The notes under the pieces: generated by a model | The model's input: only the letters and a program-made list of their open reading frames with translations | Told to the model about the DNA's origin: nothing | The model's database searches: none | Program-made: the position numbers and the translations under genes | Source of the DNA: Alkalihalobacillus sp. BA299 | GTDB taxonomy: Bacteria; Bacillota; Bacilli; Bacillales; Bacillaceae_F | Assembly (NCBI RefSeq): GCF_017745675.1 | Contig: NZ_JAFLJM010000008.1 | Coordinates: 62,001 to 126,000 of the forward strand | DNA length: 64,000 nucleotides | Direction of reading: 5' to 3' | Part shown: positions 1 to 11,200 of the stretch, piece after piece | How the letters are laid out: the number at the start of each line of letters is the position of its first letter | How positions within the stretch are numbered: position 1 is the first letter of the stretch

Positions 1-201
1 GTAAAGCATTGGAGCTTCGTCCATTTCGCCTTCACCGATAACAACAGTACCTTTCATCGGAATCGTATCGAACACATCACGCATGGCTCCTGTTGCTGCT
101 TCGTCTGCTTCTTCTTTTTTGCCCCGGCCCATCCAGCGAGCAGATGCGAGTGCAGCTGCTTCCGTTACTCGTACAAGTTCCATTGATAGACTTCGTTCCA
201 T
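1..201 (-). CDS. glpX: Fructose-1,6-bisphosphatase class II GlpX (N-terminal part)
   Basis: Only the first 67 codons are present; the gene runs off the left edge. The N-terminus ([20 protein letters not shown], then [12 protein letters not shown] and [18 protein letters not shown]) matches the GlpX family, which hydrolyses fructose-1,6-bisphosphate in gluconeogenesis. The acidic GEGEMDEAP stretch belongs to the metal site in this family. The ATG at 201 is preferred over an in-frame ATG at 207 because the GGGGAG ribosome binding site is about 7 nt from the former and abuts the latter. It follows murA2 by 91 bp on the same strand, as in B. subtilis (murAB-ywjI). Confidence 0.93.
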   Translation of the reverse strand, partial: MERSLSMELVRVTEAAALASARWMGRGKKEEADEAATGAMRDVFDTIPMKGTVVIGEGEMDEAPMLY

Positions 202-292
202 ATTCATTCTCCCCTTTTATTTAATTTTCGTAAAGCTGTTCGTTACGATTACCTCTTCTCCACATTCATCCGACTCTTACAATTGCATGCGT

Positions 293-1579
293 TTACGAGC
301 TTTTGACTTGTTCTGCTTCTTCATCTGACATTTTTTCACGCCAAACTTTAGCACCTAATTGTAAAAGTTTATTTTCGAGATCCTCATATCCTCGATCCAC
401 ATGCTCAAGTCCAGTTAACTCAGTAACACCTTCAGCTAATAACCCTGCAATGATAAGAGCCGCACCTGCACGCAAGTCACTCGCTCTTACTTTTGCTCCC
501 TGAAGTTTAGTAGGGCCTGCAATGATCGCTGAACGACCTTCTACTTTTACATTCGCTCCCATTCGCCGTAACTCATCAATATGTTTAAAACGGGCATTAT
601 AAATCGTATCCGTTACGATACTTGTTCCTTGTGCTTGAGTGAGTAACGTTGAAATCGGTTGCTGTAAGTCAGTTGGAAAACCAGGATATACTAGGGTTTT
701 AATATCGACACCTGTTTTTTCACGGTGGTTGTGAATCAATACTTGATCGTCATTCACTTCTATTTTCACACCCATTTCACGAAGCTTCGCAATTAACGAT
801 TCAACGTGGTATGGAATAATATTATCTATTAATACTTTTTGCCCCATAGCTGCGGCCATAATCATGTACGTACCCGCTTCAATACGGTCAGGAATAATCA
901 AATGACGGCATCCGGATAACTCATCTACACCGTCGATACGAATGACATTCGTTCCAACCCCTTTAATTTTAGCGCCCATACTATTCAGCAATGTAGCTAC
1001 ATCAATAATTTCTGGTTCTTTTGCTGCATTTTCAATAATGGTACGGCCTTTTGCCCTTACTGCAGCTAACATAATGTTAATGGTTGCTCCAACACTGACA
1101 ACATCTAAGTAAATTTTAGCACCTCTAAGCTCATCTGCTCGCAGATAAATCGCGCCTTGTTCGTTCGTAACAGTCGCTCCTAGCGCCTCAAATCCTTTAA
1201 TATGTTGATCAATTGGTCTTGGTCCTAAGTTACAGCCACCGGGTAACCCAATCACTGCTTTTTTGAATTTACCAAGCATGGCCCCCATTAAATAGTATGA
1301 AGCACGAAGCTTCTTTACTTTTCCATTCGGTAAAGGCATCGCGATCATGTCTTTTGGATCAACGATAATCTCATGGTCTTTCAAATCGACCGTTCCACCG
1401 ATCTCTTCTAACAAATCTGCCAATAATTGAACATCTGATATTTTCGGTAAATTATCAATTGTTACAGTGGAATCAGCTAATATCGCTGCCGGAATCAGGG
1501 CTACAGCACTATTTTTTGCACCACTAATTTGTACTGTTCCCTCTAGAGGGTAACCACCTTCAATAAGTAATTTCTCCAT
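293..1579 (-). CDS. murA2: UDP-N-acetylglucosamine 1-carboxyvinyltransferase (MurA2/MurZ type)
   Basis: 428 aa, normal for the family. The enzyme transfers enolpyruvate from PEP to UDP-GlcNAc, the first committed step of peptidoglycan synthesis, in the cytoplasm. Visible features are the N-terminal [12 protein letters not shown] substrate-binding segment and the [11 protein letters not shown] loop with the catalytic, fosfomycin-reactive Cys at about residue 116. AGGAAGTG lies 7 nt before the ATG. It sits between the transaldolase-like gene and glpX, the place of the second MurA paralogue (murAB) in B. subtilis, so it is called the MurZ-type copy on context. Confidence 0.93.
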   Translation of the reverse strand: MEKLLIEGGYPLEGTVQISGAKNSAVALIPAAILADSTVTIDNLPKISDVQLLADLLEEIGGTVDLKDHEIIVDPKDMIAMPLPNGKVKKLRASYYLMGAMLGKFKKAVIGLPGGCNLGPRPIDQHIKGFEALGATVTNEQGAIYLRADELRGAKIYLDVVSVGATINIMLAAVRAKGRTIIENAAKEPEIIDVATLLNSMGAKIKGVGTNVIRIDGVDELSGCRHLIIPDRIEAGTYMIMAAAMGQKVLIDNIIPYHVESLIAKLREMGVKIEVNDDQVLIHNHREKTGVDIKTLVYPGFPTDLQQPISTLLTQAQGTSIVTDTIYNARFKHIDELRRMGANVKVEGRSAIIAGPTKLQGAKVRASDLRAGAALIIAGLLAEGVTELTGLEHVDRGYEDLENKLLQLGAKVWREKMSDEEAEQVKSS

Positions 1580-1740
1580 ACTGATTCACTTCCTCATCCA
1601 ATCGTCATTTTTCAAGTGAATGATGTATAAAACCGCTCTTGATATCACACACATACTTACCATTATAACCAATTTCAAATCGGATAAAGGTGTTTTTTAA
1701 AAAATTAAGTATTTTTTCATATCATTAGGGTATTAACACG

Positions 1741-1826
1741 TGAAAAAGCTGACCCATAAGTATTTAGCCCCTCACATTCATTGAGGTGCCTACTACTCTT
1801 TTTTCGAGTCAGCCGCTTTTTAGTGT
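1741..1826 (-). terminator. Terminator hairpin downstream of the transaldolase-like gene
   Basis: AAAAGCTGAC at 1741 can pair with GTCAGC followed by CTTTTT near 1810-1825. A small inner hairpin (CCTCA/TTGAGG) lies between them. It starts just past the aldolase stop codon on the minus strand and separates that operon from murA2. Confidence 0.6.
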
Positions 1827-1839
1827 GTTGTACATTAAA

Positions 1840-2484
1840 TTACTTTTGTTGTTTTTCCCAATCGGCTAAAAACTTTTCAATTCCTTGGTCTGTTAACGGA
1901 TGCTTTACTAATTGATGAATAACTTTATAAGGAATAGTTCCAATATGTGCACCTCTAGCCGCAGCTTCGCTCACGTGGATCGGATGTCTTATCGATGCAG
2001 CAATAATCTCCGTTTGAATTCCATGAACGTCAAAAATTTCAGCAATTTGAGTGATTAATTCTAAGCCATTATGTCCAATATCATCTAAGCGCCCAAGAAA
2101 CGGAGATACGTAGGTAGCACCTGCTCTTGCAGCAAGTAGCGCTTGAACTGCAGAGAAAATAAGCGTTACATTTGTTTTAATTCCTAATTCAGAAAAGGCA
2201 TGAACTGCTTTCAGCCCGTCCACTGTCATTGGTACTTTCACTGTAATATTAGGAGCAATAGCTGCTAATGTTTTCCCTTCTTCAATCATCCCTTCAGCGT
2301 CTAAAGCAATCACTTCTGCACTTACTGAACCTGGAACGATCGCTGTAATTTCACGTAAACGTTCATGAAAATCAACACCTTCTTTTGCTACAAGTGATGG
2401 GTTTGTCGTCACTCCTGCTAGAATACCTAAGTCATTTGCTTCTCGAATCTCGTTAATATTAGCTGTATCGATAAAGAACTTCAT
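1840..2484 (-). CDS. tal: Transaldolase-like protein / fructose-6-phosphate aldolase family (YwjH/Tal)
   Basis: 214 aa, the short transaldolase (TalC/FSA) subfamily. It starts [16 protein letters not shown] and carries the GVTTNPSL motif and NITVKVPMT with the Schiff-base Lys near residue 83. Members move dihydroxyacetone units between sugar phosphates in the pentose phosphate pathway. The start at 2484 is chosen because GGGGGAG stands 4 nt upstream; a longer in-frame ATG at 2505 has no such site. It lies just downstream of fbaA on the same strand, as in B. subtilis, so the two aldolases may be partly co-transcribed despite the hairpin between them. Transaldolase and F6P aldolase activity cannot be told apart by eye. 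Confidence 0.9.
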   Translation of the reverse strand: MKFFIDTANINEIREANDLGILAGVTTNPSLVAKEGVDFHERLREITAIVPGSVSAEVIALDAEGMIEEGKTLAAIAPNITVKVPMTVDGLKAVHAFSELGIKTNVTLIFSAVQALLAARAGATYVSPFLGRLDDIGHNGLELITQIAEIFDVHGIQTEIIAASIRHPIHVSEAAARGAHIGTIPYKVIHQLVKHPLTDQGIEKFLADWEKQQK

Positions 2485-2540
2485 CTTGCTCCCCCTATCC
2501 ATCATTTTTGATTATTAATTTTATTACATCTAATAATGAA

Positions 2541-2579
2541 GAGTTAAAAGTAGAAGGGTATTTATTCTACTTTTAACTC
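2541..2579. terminator. Strong hairpin between fbaA and the transaldolase-like gene
   Basis: A perfect 15-bp inverted repeat (GAGTTAAAAGTAGAA / TTCTACTTTTAACTC) with a 9-nt loop immediately follows the fbaA stop codon. It has no long T tract, so it may be a partial terminator or an mRNA 3' stabiliser. Confidence 0.6.
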
Positions 2580-2593
2580 TTACAAATGGTTAT

Positions 2594-3457
2594 TTATGCT
2601 TTATTTGATGAACCAAATTCACGCATTTTACCTTTAACCGTTTCTTTAATCGCATCACGAGCTGGTCCAAGGTACTTTCTTGGATCATAAAGATCAGGCT
2701 TTTCAGCTAATACTTCACGTACTGCCTTCGCTGATGAAATTTGGCTTTCTGTGTTTACATTTATTTTTGCATGACCGAATTCAATCGCTTTTTGAATGTC
2801 CGCTGTCGGGATACCCGTACCACCATGAAGAACGAGAGGAATACCAACTAGGTCATCAATTTCCTTCATACGATCAAAACCTAAGTTAGGCTCGCCTTTG
2901 TATGGACCATGAACCGAACCAAGTGCAGGAGCAAAGCAATCAACACCTGTTTCACGAACTAATTGCTCACACTCAGCTGGAATCGCATATGCCGCTTCTG
3001 CCTCATCAACAACTAAGTCATCCTCTTGACCACCGATACGCCCAAGCTCTGCTTCTACTGAAACCCCTAAAGCATGTGCAACTGCAACCACTTGCTTTGT
3101 GATGGCAATATTTTCTTCTAGAGGGTGATGAGAACCATCAATCATAACTGAAGTAAATCCAGCATGAATCGCCTCTACACACTTTTCAAAACTAGAGCCA
3201 TGATCTAAGTGAATCGCTACAGGAACCGTAACTTTGTATTCCTCCATTAACGATTTAACCATGTTGACAACTGTTTTGAAGCCACCCATATAGCGAGCTG
3301 CACCTTCTGAAACTCCACAAATAACTGGAGACTTTTCTTCTTCAGCTGCTAATAAAATCGCTTGAGTAAACTCTAAGTTGTTTAAGTTAAATTGTCCAAC
3401 AGCGTATTTTTCAGCTTTGGCTTTTTCAAGCATTTCTTTCATTGAAACTAAAGGCAT
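2594..3457 (-). CDS. fbaA: Fructose-bisphosphate aldolase, class II
   Basis: 287 aa, typical class IIA/B aldolase size. Zinc-dependent cleavage and condensation of fructose-1,6-bisphosphate with DHAP and G3P in glycolysis and gluconeogenesis. Seen are AIHLDHGSS (catalytic Asp about 85, zinc His about 86), [40 protein letters not shown] and KINVNTESQ. Near-identical in style to B. subtilis FbaA. A second, more distant class II aldolase occurs at 27.0-27.9 kb, so this one is the central-metabolism enzyme. Its own SigA-type promoter lies 170 bp upstream. Confidence 0.96.
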   Translation of the reverse strand: MPLVSMKEMLEKAKAEKYAVGQFNLNNLEFTQAILLAAEEEKSPVICGVSEGAARYMGGFKTVVNMVKSLMEEYKVTVPVAIHLDHGSSFEKCVEAIHAGFTSVMIDGSHHPLEENIAITKQVVAVAHALGVSVEAELGRIGGQEDDLVVDEAEAAYAIPAECEQLVRETGVDCFAPALGSVHGPYKGEPNLGFDRMKEIDDLVGIPLVLHGGTGIPTADIQKAIEFGHAKINVNTESQISSAKAVREVLAEKPDLYDPRKYLGPARDAIKETVKGKMREFGSSNKA

Positions 3458-3497
3458 TTCTTCATCCTCCTTAAAATAAAAACTGAGTCTAGCTCAC

Positions 3498-3612
3498 GGT
3501 CAACTTACCTATATCCACGGGTAAATTCTTTTTCAAGATACCCTAAATAAAGTAGAAATATCCGAAAAAATATACTATGTAATCTAATGATTTCCAAGTG
3601 TGGTAAGTTAAC
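3498..3612 (-). other. fbaA 5' leader with long-range inverted repeat
   Basis: GGTCAACTTACC (3498-3509) can pair with GGTAAGTTAAC (3602-3612), enclosing about 90 nt. On the minus-strand transcript the second arm falls at or next to the predicted 5' end. No known riboswitch consensus was recognised. Confidence 0.4.
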
Positions 3613-3624
3613 ATGAACGTACTC

Positions 3625-3652
3625 ATTATAGCATAACAACTGGGTTTGTAAA
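3625..3652 (-). promoter_or_regulatory. SigA-type promoter of fbaA
   Basis: On the minus strand TTTACA, a 16-bp spacer and TATAAT, the latter preceded by TGC (extended -10). It lies between spo0F and fbaA and implies a leader of roughly 160 nt before the fbaA ATG. Confidence 0.65.
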
Positions 3653-3701
3653 AAAAGTGCCTTAGTTTTGTTTTTTAAATTTTTTTAATACGCTTACATT
3701 A

Positions 3702-4076
3702 TCACAAGTTATTTTTCGCATTAAAATTATCTTTAATTACGTTTCGAACATCATCAATATCAAAAGGTTTTGCGAAGTGGTTAATCGCTCCTAAGTTAAG
3801 TGCTTCATTAATCATATTGAGTTCACCGTAGGCTGTCATCATCATGACATCAACATTCGGTTTAATTTCTTTAATTCGTTTTAAAATTTCAAGACCATCC
3901 ATCCCAGGAATTTTCATATCTAATAAAACCAAGTCTGGTACTTCATCTTCAACGATTTTCAATGCTTGTACTCCATTAGCGGCCTGGAACATTTGGTACC
4001 CATCTTTTTGAAGAATTTCATTTAACAATACGCGAATTCCGTATTGATCATCTACTACTAGTATTTTTTTTGCCAC
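3702..4076 (-). CDS. spo0F: Sporulation initiation phosphotransferase Spo0F
   Basis: 124 aa single-domain response regulator without an output domain, exactly the family length. In the phosphorelay it takes phosphate from sporulation histidine kinases and passes it to Spo0B. Visible are the acidic pair Asp9-Asp10 in [11 protein letters not shown], the phosphoacceptor Asp near 53 in [21 protein letters not shown] with the conserved Thr, and the Lys in HFAKPFDID. The start is GTG at 4076: GGAGGG lies 7 nt before it and the product then begins AKKILVVDD, as in B. subtilis; the longer ATG frame has no ribosome binding site. A SigH promoter stands 97 bp upstream. Confidence 0.95.
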   Translation of the reverse strand: MAKKILVVDDQYGIRVLLNEILQKDGYQMFQAANGVQALKIVEDEVPDLVLLDMKIPGMDGLEILKRIKEIKPNVDVMMMTAYGELNMINEALNLGAINHFAKPFDIDDVRNVIKDNFNAKNNL

Positions 4077-4172
4077 CCGACTTCCCTCCAGTTTATGTAT
4101 TGTTTTTATATTATTATTTTTCACCTATCCGACCTACTTATATATTCTTTACATTCATAGCCACTCTATTAT

Positions 4173-4199
4173 ATTCTCTATTGATTTGTGATTTCCTTC
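4173..4199 (-). promoter_or_regulatory. SigH promoter of spo0F
   Basis: Reading the minus strand, GAAGGAAAT, 11 bp, AGAGAAT fits the SigH consensus RNAGGAWWW-N11-RNNGAAT at every fixed position. B. subtilis spo0F is known to have a SigH promoter. No convincing 0A box (TGTCGAA) was seen just upstream, where a repeat element begins within about 50 bp. Confidence 0.75.
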
Positions 4200-4244
4200 T
4201 TTTTTAGTTATATTCAATTGAGAAAAAGTTTAGGTACCAGGCAA

Positions 4245-4447
4245 CTATTATTTAGGCTCTTTTCTAAAAGATTGTTGCTTTTAGCTATTGGACCGTTAAC
4301 CAAGCGAAAGCTTGGTTCTTCACGCTTTGGCGTGAAGCCTTTGAACATAAATCAGTCAGATGGACAAATGAATTTGTCCATTAGGTCTGATTTATGTTCA
4401 AAAAACGGTCCAATAGCAACAAAGTTTACGAAAACAGCTATTATTTA
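4245..4447. repeat. Cloverleaf-like inverted-repeat element between spo0F and ywjG
   Basis: A perfect 14-bp outer stem (GCTATTGGACCGTT 4284-4297 / complement 4404-4417) extends outward through TTGTTGC/GCAACAA and an imperfect terminal repeat (TTTTC...GTTGC, 15 of 19). It encloses three hairpins: AACCAAG/CTTGGTT, CTTCACGC/GCGTGAAG, and a long one from TTGAACATAAATCAG (4351) to CTGATTTATGTTCAA (4387-4401). The whole is flanked by 10-bp direct repeats CTATTATTTA at 4245-4254 and 4438-4447. No coding capacity is convincing. It resembles a MITE-type non-autonomous element or structured RNA. Confidence 0.7.
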
Positions 4448-4460
4448 AGAAAGGTAGTCG

Positions 4461-5009
4461 ATGATGTTACAAATTTTTACGACACAATTAAGTGGAAAAT
4501 TAAAATTAGTGAAAGAAAAACATGAAGAATTATTTGAAGATTGCAGCCGAATGCTCGCCCAATCTATCGTTAGTGGGCATTCGATTTACTTGTTTGCCAC
4601 AGGTGAAATGGAGAGTGTAATCCCGCAAGCAATATACGGAAATGACCGCTTTGAAAATATAAAAGTAATCGAGAGCACGTGTGAGATCCCACTACTTGAA
4701 GACCAAGATACGGTTCTTATTTTCTCCCCTACTAATCATGACAAAGCAGCTCTTCAATTGGCTCGTTTAGTTTTTGAGCAAAATAAGGATTTTATTACGA
4801 TTATCGGTAGAGTGGATAAGGGTAAGGATAAGGACGAAGTAGACAGCGGGTTAATCGACTTTACCGAATTATCGATCGAACTTCAGGCAGCCCCAATGAT
4901 CCCTAAAGATGACGGCACTCGGATCGGAACACCGACATCGCTTCTCGCCCTATTCGTTTATCATTGCCTATATTTAACGACCGCTGATATTTTAGCGGAG
5001 TATGAGTAG
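4461..5009 (+). CDS. ywjG: DUF2529 family protein (YwjG)
   Basis: 182 aa. The product looks like a sugar-isomerase-like (SIS) alpha/beta fold: an alternating hydrophobic pattern with IYLFATGEME, DTVLIFSPTNHDKAAL and DFITIIGRV. The function is unknown; the family is called from resemblance to B. subtilis YwjG and from position, since in B. subtilis the same gene lies between spo0F and pyrG and is transcribed opposite to both. GAAAGG precedes the ATG by 6-7 nt; a second ATG follows at once at 4464. It converges with pyrG on a shared terminator. Confidence 0.82.
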   Translation: MMLQIFTTQLSGKLKLVKEKHEELFEDCSRMLAQSIVSGHSIYLFATGEMESVIPQAIYGNDRFENIKVIESTCEIPLLEDQDTVLIFSPTNHDKAALQLARLVFEQNKDFITIIGRVDKGKDKDEVDSGLIDFTELSIELQAAPMIPKDDGTRIGTPTSLLALFVYHCLYLTTADILAEYE

Positions 5010-5093
5010 CTTTAGACGAAGGGGTGGTAGCTTTAGCGTTTCAACCTGTTTTACTAATTTCGGTTCCCTAATAGACTGCCATGACACTTAACC

Positions 5094-5142
5094 CCAAAAA
5101 AGAGGCGGACAGCTATATATTAGCGTCCACCTCTTTTGTTTT
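5094..5142. terminator. Bidirectional terminator between ywjG and pyrG
   Basis: AAAAGAGG and GGAC pair with GTCC and CCTCTTTT around an AT-rich loop (AGCTATATATTAGC, itself partly self-complementary). A-run on one side and T-run on the other suit termination of both convergent genes. Confidence 0.8.
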
Positions 5143-5145
5143 CAT

Positions 5146-6789
<1,644 letters not shown>

Positions 6790-6824
6790 CTACCCCTTTT
6801 GAAAAATATTTATCTGTTAATTGG

Positions 6825-6917
6825 TGTTCACAAAGGCGGACAAAAAGATCCGAGAAGTTCGAGGCGGTGCAGTTTCGAGTAGCACGCTTGAAGGATCCCC
6901 CAGACTTTTTGATCAAC
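6825..6917. repeat. Interspersed repeat family C, copy 1
   Basis: GTTCAC followed by GGCGGACAAAAAGATCCGAG and a GTTCGAGGCGGTGCAG core, ending near AGACTTTTTGATCAACC. The core is shared with the copy at 13509-13653 between the two acyl-CoA dehydrogenase genes. Ends are roughly complementary (GGACAAAAAG / CTTTTTGATC). Together with the terminator at 7012 this accounts for most of the pyrG-rpoE gap; 7060-7205 shows nothing recognisable. Confidence 0.65.
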
Positions 6918-7011
6918 CTCTTATATAAAAAAATAAATTCATTCATTGGATGGCCAAGTATGTAACTGTATGTTGGTTAGTATATCCTTGTCATGCCGAA
7001 AGAACCAAATA

Positions 7012-7058
7012 AAAAAACAAAAGTGAGACCTATCCCTAAAAAAGGGGGCACTCACTTT
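7012..7058 (-). terminator. rpoE terminator
   Basis: AACAAAAGTGAG pairs with CTCACTTTTGTT, with a small CCC/GGG inner pairing. A T-rich tract follows on the minus strand, about 150 bp past the rpoE stop. Confidence 0.7.
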
Positions 7059-7205
7059 TGTTATATCTACAGTTTTATATACGAATGTATTACTTATTCA
7101 ATAGCCCAAAAATGATTTTACCTAGTTCGACAAGAAAAGTCAAGATCAGATATACGTGATTAAAACGGATCTTTGTGAAGCTTTCTGTCCTTTTCACTGA
7201 CAAGT

Positions 7206-7730
7206 TTAGCTTAGTTCATCATCATCTTCTATAGCTTCTTCGTCATCTTCTTCAAACTCTTCCTCTTCTTCATCATCATCAGAGAAGCCATCTAAATCTT
7301 CCTCTTCAAAATCATCACTATCTTCATCATCCGCTAATTCATCAAGCTCATCTTCAATTTCTTCAAACTCATCTTCAAAGTCCTCGAAATCTTCATCAAC
7401 ATCAATTTCATCTTCATCATCAGTAGCTTTAGCTTTCTTTCGCGGTTTTGCTGTGATGATGTCTTCTTCAATTTTCTCAATTGGGTACCAAGCTTTAAGT
7501 CCCCAAACATTATCGCCAATACACATAAATCGGCCGTCTACATTTAATTCCGTATAAAGATATGAAATGCGTTGTTTCATTTGCTCTTCTGACATACCTT
7601 TAAGCTCAACAACACGCTTGATTAAATCAAAATAAGAGAAAGTTTGTTTTTCTTCTTTTAATACGTGAAATGCTACTTCAACCATTGATAATTCTTCTAA
7701 TTCTTCACGGCTGTATGCACTAATACTCAT
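7206..7730 (-). CDS. rpoE: DNA-directed RNA polymerase delta subunit
   Basis: 174 aa. Two parts are visible: an N-terminal HARE-HTH domain (SISAYSREELEELSMVEVAF to NVWGLKAWYP, about 1-95) and a C-terminal tail from about residue 110 made almost only of Asp and Glu. This architecture is specific to the Gram-positive delta factor, which binds RNA polymerase and raises promoter selectivity and recycling. The start at 7730 is preferred: AGGAG stands 9 nt upstream and the product begins MSISAYS like the family; the upstream GTG/ATG codons lack a site. pyrG follows, as in B. subtilis. Confidence 0.94.
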   Translation of the reverse strand: MSISAYSREELEELSMVEVAFHVLKEEKQTFSYFDLIKRVVELKGMSEEQMKQRISYLYTELNVDGRFMCIGDNVWGLKAWYPIEKIEEDIITAKPRKKAKATDDEDEIDVDEDFEDFEDEFEEIEDELDELADDEDSDDFEEEDLDGFSDDDEEEEEFEEDDEEAIEDDDELS

Positions 7731-8028
7731 ACTTACGCACTCCTTTTTCACATCATTCATCTATTATGTATCCATTTTTAGCTAAAACAGCGCTGATCGT
7801 CAACCTTAAGTGACTACCTATCGCGTTTTTCTTCACTTTAACCTTAATAAAGTTTGGGTTTTTCAAGTATAAAAAATCATACTTTTCATTATAAACATAT
7901 TTCATGGTAATATGCTAGAAATGTTGAAAAAAATTCTAATATCTACTCCTTGACGTCCTTTGTGAAACAAAAAGAGTAGTATGAACAATTAAGCAGACTC
8001 TGTGTCCTATAAAGTCATAAAAAGCGGG

Positions 8029-8108
8029 GATTTCAATATAATAACGGATTTCCTGTCCGTTGAAATCGAATATAGAGAAAACGAACTTGGGAATCCAAGC
8101 TCGTTTTT
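8029..8108. other. Two hairpins in the rpoE-icmF gap
   Basis: The gap between rpoE and icmF is about 500 bp. It contains an inverted repeat GATTTCAA (8029-8036) / TTGAAATC (8060-8067) with an inner CGGA/TCCG. A terminator-like stem follows at 8078-8108 (AAACGAACTTGG / CCAAGCTCGTTTTT), with T-runs on both sides, probably ending icmF transcription. A possible rpoE promoter (TTGACG near 7800 on the minus strand, weak -10) is also present. No gene is supported here. Confidence 0.5.
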
Positions 8109-8238
8109 AGAATTAGCTGTGTTTTTATTTCGAATTCTATTGTTGTTTTTCATGTGAATGAAAGTTTTACATTTCTGAATAGCACCGGTTACAGTCATAA
8201 ATTAGCTTCTTTTTTTAGTCTGTTTTAATTTTATTGCC

Positions 8239-11200
8239 TTACATATTACGACGATATTGTCCGCCTACTTGATATAATGCAGAAGTAATTTGGCCAAGAC
8301 TTGCCACTTTAACTGTCTCCATTAATTCAGCAAAGATGTTGCCCCCGTTCACCGCTGTTTCTTGAAGGCGTTTTAACGCTTGGGCTGATACGTCTTTATT
8401 ACGCTCCTGGAAGGCTCTCAAGTTCGTAATTTGCTGCTCTTTCTCTTCTTTCGTTGCACGGGCGAGTTCCATTTCAAACTCTTCTTCTTCTGGTTGGTTC
8501 GGGTTAATATACGTGTTGACGCCGATGATTGGTAATTCACCCGTATGTTTTAGCATTTCATAATGCATGGACTCTTCTTGAATTTTAGCACGTTGGTACT
8601 GTGTTTCCATCGCTCCTAACACACCACCACGATCATTGATGCTCTCTAACTCTTGTAATACGGCTTCCTCGACTAAATCTGTTAATTCATCAATGATAAA
8701 TGATCCTTGAAGCGAGTTCTCGTTTTTGGCAAGACCTAACTCTTTTGTAATGATCATTTGGATTGCCATCGCCCGACGGACTGACTCTTCCGTTGGAGTC
8801 GTGATCGCCTCATCATACGCATTTGTATGAAGAGAGTTACAGTTATCGTAAATCGCCATTAACGCTTGTAATGTCGTACGAATGTCATTAAAATCAATTT
8901 CTTGCGCATGCAATGAACGGCCAGATGTTTGGATGTGATACTTTAACTTTTGACTACGCTCATTGGCAGCATATTTCTTCTTCATCACTGTTGCCCAAAT
9001 ACGACGAGCAACGCGGCCGATCACTGAATACTCAGGATCTAAACCATTACTAAAGAAGAATGATAAGTTAGGTGCAAAGTCATCAATGTTCATGCCGCGG
9101 CTTAAATAGTACTCCACGTACGTGAAGCCATTAGCAAGCGTGAAGGCGAGCTGACTAATTGGGTTCGCCCCAGCTTCAGCAATATGGTAGCCTGAAATCG
9201 AAACAGAATAGTAGTTTCTCACTTTTTGATTGATGAAATATTGTTGGATGTCACCCATCATTCGAAGCGCAAATTCGGTTGAGAAGATACACGTGTTTTG
9301 CCCTTGATCTTCTTTTAAAATATCCGCTTGAACCGTACCTCGAACGGTTTGCAGGGTATATTCTCTCACTTGAGCTGCTTCTTCAGCTGAAGGCTTTCTA
9401 CCGTTTTCTTCTTCAAATTTTTGTAACTGCTGCTCGATTGCTGTATTCATAAACATCGCTAAAATGATTGGTGCAGGGCCATTAATCGTCATCGAAACCG
9501 ACGTTGATGGCGCACATAAGTCAAAGCCAGCATAGAGCTTTTTCATATCATCAAGCGTACAAATGCTTACGCCACTTTCCCCGACTTTACCATAAATATC
9601 TGGACGATGATCTGGGTCTTCACCGTATAAAGTAACCGAGTCAAACGCTGTACTTAAACGTTTTGCATCATCATCTTTTGATAAGTAGTGGAATCGACGG
9701 TTCGTACGTTCTGGTGTTCCTTCCCCTGCAAACTGCCGTTTTGGATCCTCCCCTTTACGTTTGAACGGGAACACGCCAGCTGTATAAGGGAATGAACCTG
9801 GAACATTTTCCTTCATCGACCAGTTTAAAATTTCGCCCCAGTCTTTGAATTTAGGAAGCGCGACCTTTGGAATTTTTAGTCCCGATAAGCTTTCGGTTGT
9901 TAGCTCTGTCACAATTTCTTTATCACGGATTTTTGTAACGAACGAATCGCCAGAATACTTTTCTTTTAAGCTCTCCCAGTTATCGAGAATTGCTTTTGCT
10001 TGAGGATCAAGCTTCGTTTCATAATGGGCTTTTGTTTTTTCGAGCTGAGAAATCACATTTTCGTCTGTTTGCCCTGTTTCTTGAAGAGCTTCAATGGCTC
10101 CTGTAATTTGGAACAGTTTACGAGCAACTTCGACTTGCTGCTCTGTTACTTTTTTATAGTCACGAATCGATTGAACAATTTCTCGTAAATAGTGGGTTCG
10201 GTCTGGTGGAATAATTAAGTTTTTCTTAACCACGTCTTTACTCGTTTCAAGATTCGTTACCCAATCGGTTCCATATTTTTTATTTAACGTTTCAACGATT
10301 GCTTTAAACAATGTATTCGTACCTATATCGTTAAACTGACTCGCGATTGTTCCGTAGACCGGCATCGATTCTAACTTTTGATCGAAAAGGTTGTGGCTCC
10401 GTTGGTATTGTTTACGAACGTGACGAAGTGCATCTTCTGAGCCTTTTCGCTCAAACTTATTTATAGCAATCAAATCTGCGTAATCGATCATATCAATTTT
10501 CTCAAGCTGTGTAGGAGCACCAAACTCACTTGTCATTACATACATCGCGACATCTGAAATTTCAGTAATTTCAGCGTCCCCTTGCCCAATTCCACTCGTT
10601 TCAACGATAACAAGATCGTAACCCGCGGCTTTTGCCACGTGAATCGCGTCTTGAATGCTGTCTGAAATTTCACTTCGAGAGCTTCGTGTCGCTAAACTGC
10701 GCATAAACACACGCGGACTGTTGATCGAATTCATTCGAATACGGTCACCTAAAAGTGCTCCACCCGTTTTTTGTTTTGTCGGATCAATCGAAAGGATTGC
10801 AATCGTTTTATCCTCAAATTCGTTTAAGAAGCGACGTACAATTTCATCCGTTAATGAACTTTTCCCCGCTCCACCTGTACCTGTAATACCTAGTACAGGT
10901 ACATTTTCCGTAATTTGTTTTAGTTCATTTAACGCTTTTTCTGCAGTGGCTGCAACTTCATTGAGCCCCATTGCTTGCTGCTCTGCTAATGATATTAATC
11001 TAGCGACTGCACGTGCGTTCTTATCTTTTAATTGCTCGACTTCGTTTGATAGGTCACGTACTGTTGGAAAATCGCATTCTTCAAGCATTTGATTAATCAT
11101 ACCTTGAAGACCATTTTGACGACCATCCTCAGGGGAGAAAATACGTGAAATACCATACTCATGTAATTCTTTAATTTCTGGAGGTGTAATGACTCCGCCG

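Noticed and set aside
3458..3624. Riboswitch in the fbaA leader
   Set aside because: No known aptamer consensus could be matched; only a long-range inverted repeat is visible.
4284..4417. tRNA or tRNA-like gene suggested by a cloverleaf of three hairpins
   Set aside because: Stem lengths, the 14-bp outer stem and the lack of T-arm and anticodon consensus do not fit a tRNA.
4188..4448. 86-codon open frame on the plus strand before ywjG
   Set aside because: It lies over the inverted-repeat element, has no ribosome binding site and reads as translated hairpin sequence.
7334..7519. 61-codon Lys/Met-rich frame on the minus strand
   Set aside because: A frame-shifted reading of the acidic-tail codons of rpoE.
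8007..8198. 63-codon frame in the rpoE-icmF gap
   Set aside because: Covers hairpin sequences, no ribosome binding site, low-complexity product.
10655..11092. 145-codon frame antisense to icmF
   Set aside because: Shadow of the strong icmF coding frame; product has no recognisable fold.
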